Positions 12,827 to 24,021 of a stretch of 64,000 nucleotides of DNA are shown one piece after another. Each line of letters opens with the position of its first letter. Positions within the stretch are counted from its first letter, which is position 1. The stretch lies in contig NC_068363.1 of the NCBI RefSeq assembly GCF_020536995.1, positions 1,728,361-1,792,360 on the forward strand. Direction: 5' to 3'. The position numbers were made by a program, and so were the translations under genes. The notes below the pieces were generated by a model. That model worked only from the letters and a program-made list of their open reading frames with translations. It made no database searches and had not been told where the DNA came from. The stretch is from Dreissena polymorpha. Lineage: Eukaryota > Mollusca > Bivalvia > Myida > Dreissenidae.

Positions 12827-12901
12827 AATAAAAAGAACTTATTGTTAATTTTTCAGGGCCTAAACCAACATAAAAATCAAAAACAAGCGATAATATGCGA
12901 A

Positions 12902-15900
12902 ATGGGAAATGCTAATAAGAAGCCGTTATCAAACGAATGTGATACCGACTCTGATTCGTCATCAGACTCCAGACCCGGTGAAATTATACTCGTAGATCTG
13001 ACGGACTCGGATGAGGATTTAAATCCAGAAGACGCCAAAGTTATTAAAAATCGATATCCAGACGCATTAAACGATGTCGAAAAATATTCTGACGGTGGCA
13101 CAAAAACGCATGAGATGGAAAAAGAACAGGCTGGTATTAAACGCGGATTCCAGGATATAGAGGACACCGCCAGTCAAAGAAAAACGCAGCTGTTTTGTGG
13201 ACCATGCAACATTCAACGCAAAACCGCCATTGCTATGACGTTCTGTCCTGTTTGTGACAACGATCTTTTGTGTGCACTGTGTTCATCGATCCACAATGCG
13301 TTGCCTGTAACGAACTCGCATACGTTGTTAGACGTTTCTGCATATCCGGCTAAAAACGAAGAGGGAAATTTTGGTACAGGATACAAACCTTTCTGCAACC
13401 TGTGTCTTATTCAAAAAGTTGAAACTGAAGCAATCCTTTTATGTCAAGTGTGCGACACACAGCTGTGTGATTCGTGCAGCAATCAGCATAAAGCACAGAA
13501 GGCGACCCGTTCTCACAATCTAATAAACATAAATGACAAAACACCTAAGACCAAACGGTATGTTTGACGAAAAATACCACATTGTTAAGGATAACTTACA
13601 TACAATAGATCATAGAAAGAAAACTAATGCACTCTGAATACATTTATAAATTATTTGACTTGGTTTTTTACTCAACAAGCAAAGATGACTTGTTCCAAAC
13701 ACTTTTAAAAAAAACAGGTAGTCGTGCAAAATACATCGCATACTGGTTCGTGTACGTTTAACAATCGATTGTAATATACTATTTTGTCATAAACTCCTTC
13801 ACAAAAGGATAATATGCAAACAGTTTAATATTTATTTTTATTTTATCATATCACATTCAGAGCACGACTACAACCACCATGTACTTCAACATCTCCGGAC
13901 GAAGAGGAAACGGTTAGTGATTTCCTAAACAATTTAGTTTTTCAGTTGAGAAAATAGTTCGAAGTTAGTCTATGGTCAACCTTTAACATATTAAAATCGA
14001 TTGCATTCGATCTTTCAATTTGTTTTAAAATAACTGTACAAAAGCACGTTCAAGTTAATTTCGCAGATCAATAGTCAAATGTATTATATAGTATCCACTA
14101 TATGAACAAATACCTATTATGATACCTTCATCTGCCCCTTTCGTTCTTTGAGCAAGTCTAACCGACTGTATTGTGTTCCAGAAAACTCCTAGTCGACCAA
14201 CAGCACATTCCGTTACATCAGACACTGTCACGCTTGCATGGACAAAGCCAACGCAATTTGAGGAGGAGAATTATTTTCAGATCGGATACAAAGAGTCGGA
14301 ATCAAATTGGAAGATATATTCCGGCGAGTTCACAGAATGTACCCAGGTTCTGACAAATATCAAGTGTAACACAGAGTACATATTTCGGGTTCGAGCTGCT
14401 TACAGCAACGGAGAAGGACCATACAGTGAGGAGAGTGCAGTAGTTAAGACCCCAAATTCGGCTGCCTTCAGATTGTGTGAGGTGTCTGTGCGTAGTGATA
14501 ATGAAGTTACCCCTCCCTTTCGGTACGCTTTACCATTGCGCGAAATCACAGATGCGCGAAATGCAAAGGCTAAAACACGAAAGTTTGTTTTAGGTAAGAT
14601 GTTCATGTATTTTCGATGATTAAATGTATACATTCATATGTATGGTTTGTAATTATGTTTATTTCATTTAAGAAATGACACCAAACTAGGTTTATTTAAT
14701 TTAAGAAATGACACCAAACTAGCATAATATCTTTTAAAAGAATAAAGTCGGTTAAACAAACATTATGATGCTGCGTATTCAATATGTTATGGCGTGTGTT
14801 GTGTTTTTCGTCTTAGTCGTCTTTGTTGTATCAAGTTTCTCAGCACAAATAGTGTTCACAATCGTTTTATTAATTTGAATAAGTAATAAATCATTATCGT
14901 CTATTAAAAATTGGAGTTTCATGTTTTTATATGAATTACAATTTTATGTCCGTGGATCTGCATAACATTTTAGATGAACAGTGAACGGTTTTGCCCATTA
15001 TTTTAACACTTCATATTCAAGTCCACAGTAGCTTCTTACTCAAATTCCTATTTGGTTAACACTTAAACGTTTTGCAAACTTTATTACAATATAATTTCTG
15101 TATTTTTATAGACAAGAAAAATGAGAGATACCAAAATATTAATGTGACATCTTTACGTTGTTTTTAAGGTTCGCCCAAAGACACTGATTGGAAGGAAAAG
15201 ACCTTACTGATGATTGGAGAGACAGGGACAGGCAAGAGTACCCTGGTTGATGGAATGGCCAATTACATACTGGGGGTGACCTGGAACGATCCCTTTAGGT
15301 TTAATATTGTTAATCTAGAAGACGAAGAAAAGAAAAAGATTGGAAATCAGGTAAATATGATTAACTTTTTTATGTTTATTATATTATAGACGTGCTAGGA
15401 GGTAGTATTTTGTCATTATTAGGGAAATTCGACTTATCGGAAGTGAGTAAGAAAGAACACATTTTTAATTTTATTATTTAAACTTATAAAAGTATATACT
15501 AATTTGTGTTTTCTCTCAATCATTTATCTACCGCCTATACATACAAACAAAGACCGGGTGTAAATATAAACAAAGAATAACTTACAAAATCGAAACTTAT
15601 TCCGATAACAGCATTACTCATCATGTGCGTAACAAACTCGTCAATTTGTATAATGGTTGCAGGCGGTATCTCAAACAGAATGGATAACATGTTATACCAT
15701 CTACCCGCACGAAGGAAGCAGAATTTCATATACAATCAACATTATCGACACCCCGGGCTTTGGGGATACACGCGGGCTTGATCGGGATCAGGAAATCGTT
15801 GAACAAATCAGAGAATTGTTTTCCGCAAAACCCCCAAAGGGCGTGCTATCTATTGACGCAGTTTGCTTTCTTATCAAAGCGCCGGATGCGCGATTAACGC

Positions 15901-17114
15901 CCGTACAAAGTTACATCTTCCAGTCAATCATGTCATTATTTGGAAAAGACATTGAAGACAACATATGCTCACTTATAACATTTGCCGACGGTATGGACCC
16001 CCCTGTTCTTGCAGCAATTAACGAGTCAGGATTGCCGTTTGGTGAGCGTTTCACGTTCAACAATTCTGGTCTTTTTGCAAGAAACACGGGTCTTTCTCAG
16101 AGCTGTTTATCACCTATGTTTTGGGATATCGGTCTTGTAAGTTTCAGAAATTTCTTCAATCACATGGATTCACTGGAGACAAAGAGCCTGCAACTGACCA
16201 GTGATGTTTTATATGAGCGAAGCCGCTTGGAAGCAACAATAAGAAACCTACAGCCAATGCTTGACGTTGGACTTAATAAAATCAGCGAATTAAAATCGGA
16301 GATAAACATTTTTCAAGAAAACAAGTCTATTATCGCCGATAATAAAGACTTTACGTATGTTGTTCCGACAACTAAACACATAAAAATCGATCTACCAAGT
16401 GGATTACATGTTACAAATTGCACATATTGCAATTTCACTTGTCATGAAAACTGCTCTATTGTGAACGACGCTGAAAAGATCGGGTGTTGGGCAATGACAG
16501 ATGGATTTTGTAGAATTTGTCCGGAAAGATGCTTCTGGAATCAACATGCAAATACGCCGCACATTTTCGATTACATCACTGTTGATGAAACGAAAACATA
16601 CGCAGAAATGAGAAAGAAATATGAAGAGGCATCGGGAAAGCTTCTAACCCAGGAACAAGTGTTGGACAAAATGAGAGAGGAGCTTGACGAAATCGACGAT
16701 ATGATTCAAACGATGATGCTTGTTGTCCGCGATTGCAATATCCGTCTTGGGAAAATTGCTCTGCGTCCAAATCCGTTGTCCATGACTCAACACATCGATT
16801 TAATGATTGAAAGTGAAACGATGGAGAAGAAAGATGGCTGGTATGAGAGAATTCAGACGCTGTACAGGTTCCGTAAGCGAGCTCGGGTCGTGAACGACGC
16901 TGAAAGTTTCTTCAAGGAAGCAATAAATCTTGGGGTGACTGGGAGCAGGCGAAAAGATAAGGAAACCATATTTAAAAGGTTTCGTGATATGTTTGAAGGG
17001 AAAATACATACGGATGGACAGCCAACATCAAGTAGTAGTGTAACGTTTACTGGAGAAGAGTCGAATGCATGCAATGACCAGCAACAAACTGATGACAGTG
17101 ACATCACAAAATGA
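12902..17114 (+). CDS. Copy 1: tandem B-box / FN3 / AIG1-like GTPase protein, 917 aa
   Basis: Exons 12902-13557, 13861-13912, 14182-14593, 15169-15350, 15663-17114, all GT-AG, phases 2,0,1,0, total 2754 nt. Start is the first ATG after acceptor 12856. Residues 1-90 are acidic with a SUMO-interaction-like IILVDLTDSDED (28-39). Two B-box-type fingers (99-140, 165-205) share C-x2-C-x11-C-x2-C-x4-C-x2-C-x3-H-x7-H. FN3 spans about 240-335. P-loop GETGTGKST at 390-398; DTPGFGDTRG (Walker B/G3) at 463; TFADG stands where AIG1 GTPases have G4. Coiled coil about 617-657; cysteine cluster 687-730 (HVTNCTYCNFTCHENC..CRICPERC); helical basic tail. Unlike copies 2 and 3 it has a Ser/Thr-rich C-terminal extension of about 38 residues. 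Family role unknown; a cytosolic scaffold or sensor GTPase is inferred. Confidence 0.92.
14658..14723. repeat. 33-bp tandem duplication in intron 3 of copy 1
   Basis: Two adjacent units, tttatttcatttaagaaatg and onward, differing at two positions. Recent local duplication with no evident function. Confidence 0.85.
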
Positions 17115-17288
17115 TTTTTACCAACAGTAATTATAAAGATCAATATTATAATAGCGACACTTAATGTTCATGTTGTTTTATTACATTTTAAGAAACAATG
17201 GGTTTATGTCACCATGTCTATCTTGCAATTAATGTCAATGTTTGAATCGAGTCTGAAAGTTGGCTGTGATCAGAACGTGTTCATTTTT

Positions 17289-17547
17289 ATGTCCCCCACC
17301 ACTATAGTGGGGAACATTTAGTTTTTGCCCTGTCTGTTGGTTGGTTTGTTGGTTGGTTTGTATGTTTGTTTGTGCAAACTTTAACATTTGCAATAACTTT
17401 TGCAATATGGAAGATAGCAGCTTGATATTTGGCATGCATGTGTATCTCATGGAGCTGCACATTGCGAGTGATGAAAGGTCAAGGTCATCATTCAAGGTCA
17501 AAGGTCATATATATGGGGACATAGTGTTTCACAAACACATCGCTTGT
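17289..17547. mobile_element. non-autonomous dispersed element inserted in the copy 1 3' flank
   Basis: Starts atgtcccccaccactatagt with a small palindrome (ccccaccactatagtgggg) and closes near ggggacatagtgtttcacaa. It is absent from the paralogous flank at 50690, which runs straight from ttcattttt to gaaatactgg, so it inserted after the duplication. No ORF; the style is common in bivalve genomes (recollection, not searched). Confidence 0.8.
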
Positions 17548-17937
17548 TTGAATACCGGTTTTAATATTTCTCAAAATTGTCGAATCTGATTGCCTATTGA
17601 AGTTTCTCTATTGAAATCTAATCGACTTCTTCAAGTTTATAAAATTGTTGTACACTTTGAAGGTGTAATCAAAGTAAGTATTCCTGAAGATTGAGTAGTT
17701 TTAAGATTAAAGTTCGTTTGTTGTGTCAACTCTAATTTTAATGAAAGAATGCATGGCCACATCATCTCTCATTTTTTATTATAAGTTATACTTACAGAGC
17801 GATATATTGAGCACAGATTTGTTAACAATGCAAGTACTTTTAAACCATGTAAATTCTTCACAGTTTTAAGAGTAATTTTTAAGTTAATTGGAGGAATCAC
17901 CGTGAACTAATATCTCATTGTACACATGCAGACTTAA

Positions 17938-18421
17938 AGCGGGTATATACGATCTTGTCAAATATTTATTAATTAATATAAAATGTGTAAAAAACTTATT
18001 ATACATAAATTTCAATATAAACTAAAATAAAAATTAAGAAGAACATGTGTCGAAAAATGCGAAATTAGCAATATATTTAATTCTGAAATCGAAAAAGTCT
18101 GTATAGCCGAATTCGCCAGCATGTATATAATGCATGTACGATGTGAATCTAAAGTTAGTTTAACGGTTCATTTAAATTCCTGCAGCGATATCGATTCATA
18201 CGACACACGAACACTTACTAAAAAGACGAATGCATCGGTTATTGTAGGAAAATATGTACGAATTATCTTCGTCACAATCGGCTCGGGGCGCTAATTTGTA
18301 TTTGCTGCATTTTATGAAATTCGTCTTAAATGTATCATTTTTCTTGCATATTTGTGTTATGATAACATATTTGTATCAATATATTACAATTTAACACATA
18401 TAAAAATCGTATATACCCGCT
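17938..18421. mobile_element. MITE with 16-bp TIRs and TTAA target duplication
   Basis: 484 bp, ends AGCGGGTATATACGAT and ATCGTATATACCCGCT, perfectly inverted and flanked by TTAA on both sides (17934-17937, 18422-18425). The paralogous empty site is visible at about 51086-51092 (acttcaccc against acttaacct). TTAA duplication is the signature of the piggyBac superfamily. No ORF, so it moves only in trans. Confidence 0.9.
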
Positions 18422-19199
18422 TTAACCTCACATTCCGATCATACTGGGTGTAAGCCTTGGTCGATTAAAAAGTATGAACGTTCCGAATGTTAATAGAAAA
18501 TTGTTGATACATGATATATGTCCTGAAATTATAGAGGTGTTATATATTACAAAAGCTGCACTGAACATTATTTGCGTATTGTAACATCATGAATATACTT
18601 GTATTTAACCATCTTCGAAATAACATTGCATGGAGGTTGATGAGATTAATAGAACCTGAGGTCAATTATTAAACCAAATTATATTTAGAAATGGTTGGAC
18701 GACACCTTTTAACTTAAAATCATAGTCTTATCAATTTTAATTGCTACCAAATTATTGCCAGTGATTGATGATATGGTTATATTAGCCCATAAATGAATGA
18801 GCCAACCTGCCAAAAAATAGATAATGCCTAATTAAGTTGAACAATATTGTTACCGACTGATTGCTTGATAATTTTGAAATCAGTTTGAATTTAAATTCTC
18901 GTTATCAGGTGAATATGTGTCTGTTGTGTTATCGTCGAATTTATCTGTAATTACCTAATGAATTTATGTTAGCATGCAGTTCCTACAGTTTGTATGGTTT
19001 GATTAACTTTGTTTAAATATTGATCAAATGTTTTCGTTCAATATTATCATTACGTTCGTGATTCAGATGTTTGTTTTCATACTTTCTTTTGGAATACTTG
19101 GTCTCTCTAGATTTAATAAATAGGCTTTGAATCGGAGTTTTATGTATTTACGTGTATTTAATCAGTCAAAAAGAGGCCTAGTGCTATGAGCTGAAAGCG

Positions 19200-19294
19200 G
19201 TTGTGTTGGTGGTTGTGTTGTTGATGATGATGATGATGATGAAGATGATGATGATAATGATGATGATGAGGAGGAGGAGGAAGAAGAAGAAGAA

Positions 19295-19351
<57 letters not shown>

Positions 19352-19412
19352 GATGATTATGATGAGGAGGAAGAGGAGGAGGAGGATGATGATGAGGAAG
19401 AGGAGGATATCA
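19200..19412. repeat. GAT/GAG trinucleotide microsatellite
   Basis: About 210 bp of (GAT)n, (GAG)n, (GAA)n and (GGT)n blocks. Not found at the matching place in block B of the segmental duplication. The Met/Arg-rich ORF across it is an artefact. Confidence 0.95.
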
Positions 19413-21120
19413 CTGCTCCAATGAAAAATGGATCGGATGTTATCTTATTTATAAAAATACTTTTACACTGAATAACATTGGAAATACACTATTACATACA
19501 CTGTTATAATCTTGTACAAAATACGCTGTTCGCTACATCTGCAAATGCTATGTACGGTATTTGATTTAAACTGTGGAAATTCTTCTGTTCAAATTTTGTT
19601 ATACACTATTTTACTGTGCAGCGTAGAATGTCAAGAAATACCGGCGATAGCGGTACATGTTTAGGAAGTAAAGTAATGATTTTCATTCCGGTCACATGCA
19701 GTATAGTCGTGTTCGCCTTTTAAAATAGACCGATTTCTGAAAAGCTGAGTTAGTTTTCAAAAAGTCAACTATGCGTTTTCAAAAAACGTACACAAATCTA
19801 CTGCATACCATTAATGCAATAACGTGTAAATATCCGACAATATATATGCCTAAACATCACTTACAAGTTCACATTGTTGAGCATTAAATACGTAGTGCTC
19901 TTCTACTAAGACGTCGTCATAATTTATAAGTAAACGGATGTTGAATGCGGAGAGACAAGGCTAACGTTATGTCTGGTAATATGCTAATATAAATGAAGTG
20001 AAACTGTAGCTGCATCATCAAGAAAGAAAACTTATTATAGACCTTTAATTATGGCAAGACATGAAGCCAAATAATGTGATAAACGTTAAGTGCACTGAAC
20101 GCGAAACACACAAAACAAACAAATACAAATTTAAAAAGTGAGGTCATCGCCTTGAAACGATCGATGCAAATAATTGAGGTAAAACGGTACTTTGGAGCGC
20201 GAAGCGTCAAACTTGGCACAAAGCAAATCAGTTCTTAGCGCATTAACACAATTGACAACACAAAAAAAACACAAACAAACCAAAAAAACTAGTATAAACT
20301 GCATCTCGTTTATATAAAAATATCTTTAGATACATTTGATCATGTAGTTAAATATTCAGATCATCACCAAGCAATTTCTGAATGAAGCCGCAATAATGGT
20401 TGTAAAAGGCTTAATTACAAAGTTTTGTTCGTGTTCAGCAAAATCCCATGCACTGTCTTGAAAATATCAACTGGTAAATAATGTAGTAAATCCTCTGTAC
20501 ATTTGAATCAGTGATGGAGAAATAATAAACTAACTATAAAAAACCTTTTAACACTAACCATAATCATGTTATCGTGTTTGAGTTATGTTTGAGACATAAA
20601 TATGTCTATCTTTTGAAAAAGTCCACATATAATTTTATTAGTGATTGATGTTCTCATTGAAAGTATTCAATGTTCAATATCGTGGCAAACATTTAAACAA
20701 TACCCATTAGTATTCAGCTACTCATGTTGAGCGCTTTATTAGAAATGGATAAAAGAATACCCAAATGCATCACCATACATTCATTTCCCATACATGCAAG
20801 CTTATCGGGTTTTAACGACTGCTATTGAGACGACAATTCGTGCTGTAAGTGGTCACAACTGGTTGAATGTGTTAAAACTGATTTTGAATTGCAATAAAGG
20901 AGACGAATTTGTTTGGTTTCTATGCAAAACGTGAGTATATTTTGTATGTGTCTTTGTACGTTTACGTGCGCATACGCTTAAAGTATTCACGAACAAAAAA
21001 CCCTCATTAATGGTATTAGCAGCTTATGTTTCAATTAATATTTGTCGCAAAGCGATTTTTTAAAATGTAAAAAAGCATAACACGTATTTATATGACTGGA
21101 CCAAAATTGAGAGGCTGGCA

Positions 21121-21959
21121 CTGATCGTTAAAATGCTATAAGCGCAGTTGTATTTAGTAGTTCAAGAAGTTTGTTATGTTATGTGTTTTGTACTGTTTGT
21201 GGCAAACTGATCATTTGGATAGACGCAACCGTTTAATTAGACTGATTTATTTACCTTATTGCCACATCGAATATTTTTATTTTAAATCCCAAGAGAAACA
21301 CAACACTTTCTAATTTCACAATTTCCTTTTATTAATACACACATAGTAATTATTTCCATGTAATTTGGTGATGTTATATTGCCTAAATACATTAATATAA
21401 ATTCTTACAATTCCAAAAAACTATAAAATCCTACCTAAACTTGAACAACATATATCCTCGTATTTATACATCGAAAACTCAAGAAAAGCAAGCACATTAC
21501 ATGAATATCATTCTAGGCGGGAAAAACTCCGGTAATTTAACAAATATACTCCGAAAACAGAGCCTAAACTCCGGCAAGATTATAAAACAATAACACCGGA
21601 TAAGTCTTACAAAATAGACGATAACCGAACAACAACAAACTCGTGATCTTCACGACACTGTTTCGGGTGTGGTTGTGCTGTGTATTACAGTTTGGCAATC
21701 TGATCTTTTACCATTAATAATGTGCCTTGTGCCCAAATTAAATATCTTCCCCGATAGCGTAAGTGAAGTTTCACTTTGCTTAAACCTGTATTCAATCAGA
21801 ACAGGTTCCCCTGACTAGAATACACCGTTGATGAGGAAATGTATTGTGTTCTTGTTGAGATTACCTTATCACAACATGCTTATAGTTAGCTTTTAAGATT
21901 ATGTTTTGTCCGTCATTTGTCATGCGTTGGTGTCAACAGTTACTCTCTAAAAACTCGAG
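21121..21959. other. intergenic, no feature recognised
   Basis: AT-rich; no coding or repeat structure recognised. Confidence 0.5.
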
Positions 21960-23060
21960 AGGCCACAGTTATTGCCAAGGGTTAGCTTACTGTATTGTCT
22001 GTATTGTCAGATCTCAAAGAAACTTTTTCAGAACACTTATCCAATGATATCTCACTCGAATTCAAAACTTGGTCATATGGAGTCTGAAACCATAACACTA
22101 TGTTACATAAAAAAGGTGATGAACATCCCTTTTACCTTATTCTCATCAAACTTGCTCATAGCATGTGTTTAATATATATTTTAGTCGAGTTCAAAAATGC
22201 GTCCGTCCTATGAAAAACAAAGCACTGTGAGTGGGGCAGTTTACCTCATATCATATGACAATAGTGAAACCTAACAATCGACATGTGCGTCCAATCTGCA
22301 CGACACTTGCTAAAAACATCATATCTTATAATATCTTATTCGACTTTAAAATGGTTCTGGTACATTAAAAAAAATCCGCCATGGTATAGGGAAATTTTTC
22401 TTATTTGGCTATATAAAAACATGGTTACACCTTCAAGTCTATGTTTTGTCCAATGGCCCTGAAGAATATTTGTATTAATGATATATCCGCCTTCATAAGA
22501 AACAGCTAGTTGTGGCCTTTGAAAACAAATGGCCGACAGAGCTTCCGCAGTTTCCTTATAAGGATAAATGTAAACTTTGAATACACTCTAGACGTAATAT
22601 TTTCTGCCCAATCTTCACGAAACGTGCTAGGAAACTGTGTTCAAGTGATATATCAGTCGAGTTTAACATGTTCTGGTCCGTTGAAAAACATGCATTCCAG
22701 GGGGAGGGGAGCGGAGCTTTTTTCTTATATGGCAATAGTGAAATCTGTAAACACTGTACAAGTCACATTTTTGTCAAATCTTCATGACATGTTTTCAGAA
22801 CATGTATTGTGATATTATGACAGGGACATTAGTTTAAATGTAAATTATCTTATCTGACCTTAATCTATTTAAAGAATGTTGGTATGCATGGTAAATTTGT
22901 TTCTATATATTGAAAACTCCTTGTCATATATTGGCAAAATAAAATCATATAATACTACTTTTGTGTCATATATTGACAGACTACTTAAAATATGTATACT
23001 TCGGTTAAATATACTGACACATTCTAGACGTATGTTTGTTCTCACCGATGTTTATGAAAC
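21960..23060. repeat. degenerate long tandem repeat (about 150-170 bp units)
   Basis: Recurring phrases such as atatctcactcgaattcaaa / atatcagtcgagtttaacat, atggcaatagtgaaa.ctgtaaacact / tatgacaatagtgaaaccta and caatcttcacgaaacgtgct / caatctgcacgacacttgct show a strongly diverged tandem array of a dispersed animal repeat. A single related piece lies at 56800-57000. Confidence 0.55.
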
Positions 23061-23068
23061 CTGCTGTT

Positions 23069-23130
23069 GGGCCGACAAAGCTCAGTTTGTTTAGCACTGG
23101 ACAACAAATCACAGGTCCGAGTCCCGGCCC
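23069..23130 (+). mobile_element. tRNA-derived SINE head (degraded)
   Basis: tRNA-like: gggccg pairs with cggccc at its ends, A-box-like agctcagtttgtttagcac, B-box ggtccgagtccc. At 62 nt it is too short for a tRNA, and the anticodon arm has collapsed. Best read as the pol III head of a SINE; body and tail are not delimited. Confidence 0.65.
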
Positions 23131-23401
23131 GGCCACATATATTGTATTGGAATTGGTCATGAGATTGCTTTTATAAGTTTGTGTCTTTAGTACTGGCTAA
23201 TCAGCTAACCCAGGCAAAATAACTTGCTAATAACGTTTGTTGTAATTATATATCGGTTCGAAAATGATCCCCGTACGTTTAAAAACATGAATCGTTTTCC
23301 TAAATTAGCTATAGAACAACTTTTTGAATACTCGAGAAGGCTCTTTGTATTGCCCCATATCATAAAAATTGCTCTGATTTTTTCTAAATTAGTTCGATCA
23401 G

Positions 23402-23880
23402 TTGAAAAAGCGGAGAGGTTTCCATTATACATCTTTAAACTATATACATGTAGAAGCGCAAGCTGGTTTCAGGGCTCATATGGGAACTAGAGACAATATC
23501 TTTGTATTACATGGTTTAATTACCCATATAATTAATCAAAACAAACAGTTATTTTGTGTTTTTGTTGATTTTTCTAAAGCGTTCGATTATTTGTTGAGAC
23601 CAAACATTTGGTACAATTATGCAAACTGGGTATTAGAGGTAAGCTTTTTAATGTTATCAAATCTATGTATAAGCAAGTACGCTCATGTGTTAAACTAAAT
23701 TGTGAAATTGGAGAGATGTTTAAAAGCTTTTTAGGAGTACGTCAAGGCGAGTATCTAAGTCCTTTTATCTTTGCTATGATGGTTTATTCAAGATACATAA
23801 GACATTACAGTCCACGAGTACACATGTATGTTGAATATATTTATACAAACAAAATGCATGCAAGTGGTCATCAATAAATA
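23402..23880 (+). mobile_element. LINE reverse transcriptase fragment, forward
   Basis: Two overlapping frames carry RT motifs in order: AGFRAHMGTRDNIFVLHG, then FVDFSKAFDYL, then GIRGKLFNVIKSMY and FLGVRQGEYLSPF. One frame change falls between the second and third motifs. About half of the residues match the reverse-oriented LINE at 24022-26160, so both are the same family. 5'- and 3'-truncated, dead. Confidence 0.85.
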
Positions 23881-24021
23881 CAAGTTCATGACATGATTGA
23901 TCATATTCAAACTATATTATGTTCAATACATACATTGTTAAAAAGATACATGTATTTCAACATAATGTTAACATAAATAGCGCTATTGACAGCGAGAAGT
24001 CAACTTTTCTGACATGTAAAA

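Larger units (their letters stand above)
16829..21120 (+). repeat. ancient segmental duplication, block A (3' end and flank of copy 1)
   Basis: Aligns in order with 50241-53600. Anchors: gtttgaatcgagtctgaaag (17240 and 50644), gagcgat.tattgagcac (17798 and 50940), gatcatactgg.tgtaagc (18438 and 51104), cagttcctacagttt (18977 and 51666), gcataccattaatgcaataa (19803 and 52533). Extra material present only in block A includes the element at 17289-17547, the MITE at 17938-18421 and the GAT microsatellite. Outer limits are approximate. Confidence 0.85.

Noticed and set aside
12902-12922. N-myristoylation of copy 1 (MGNANKKP).
   Set aside because: Gly2 is present but position 6 is Lys instead of a small residue, and copies 2 and 3 start MED.
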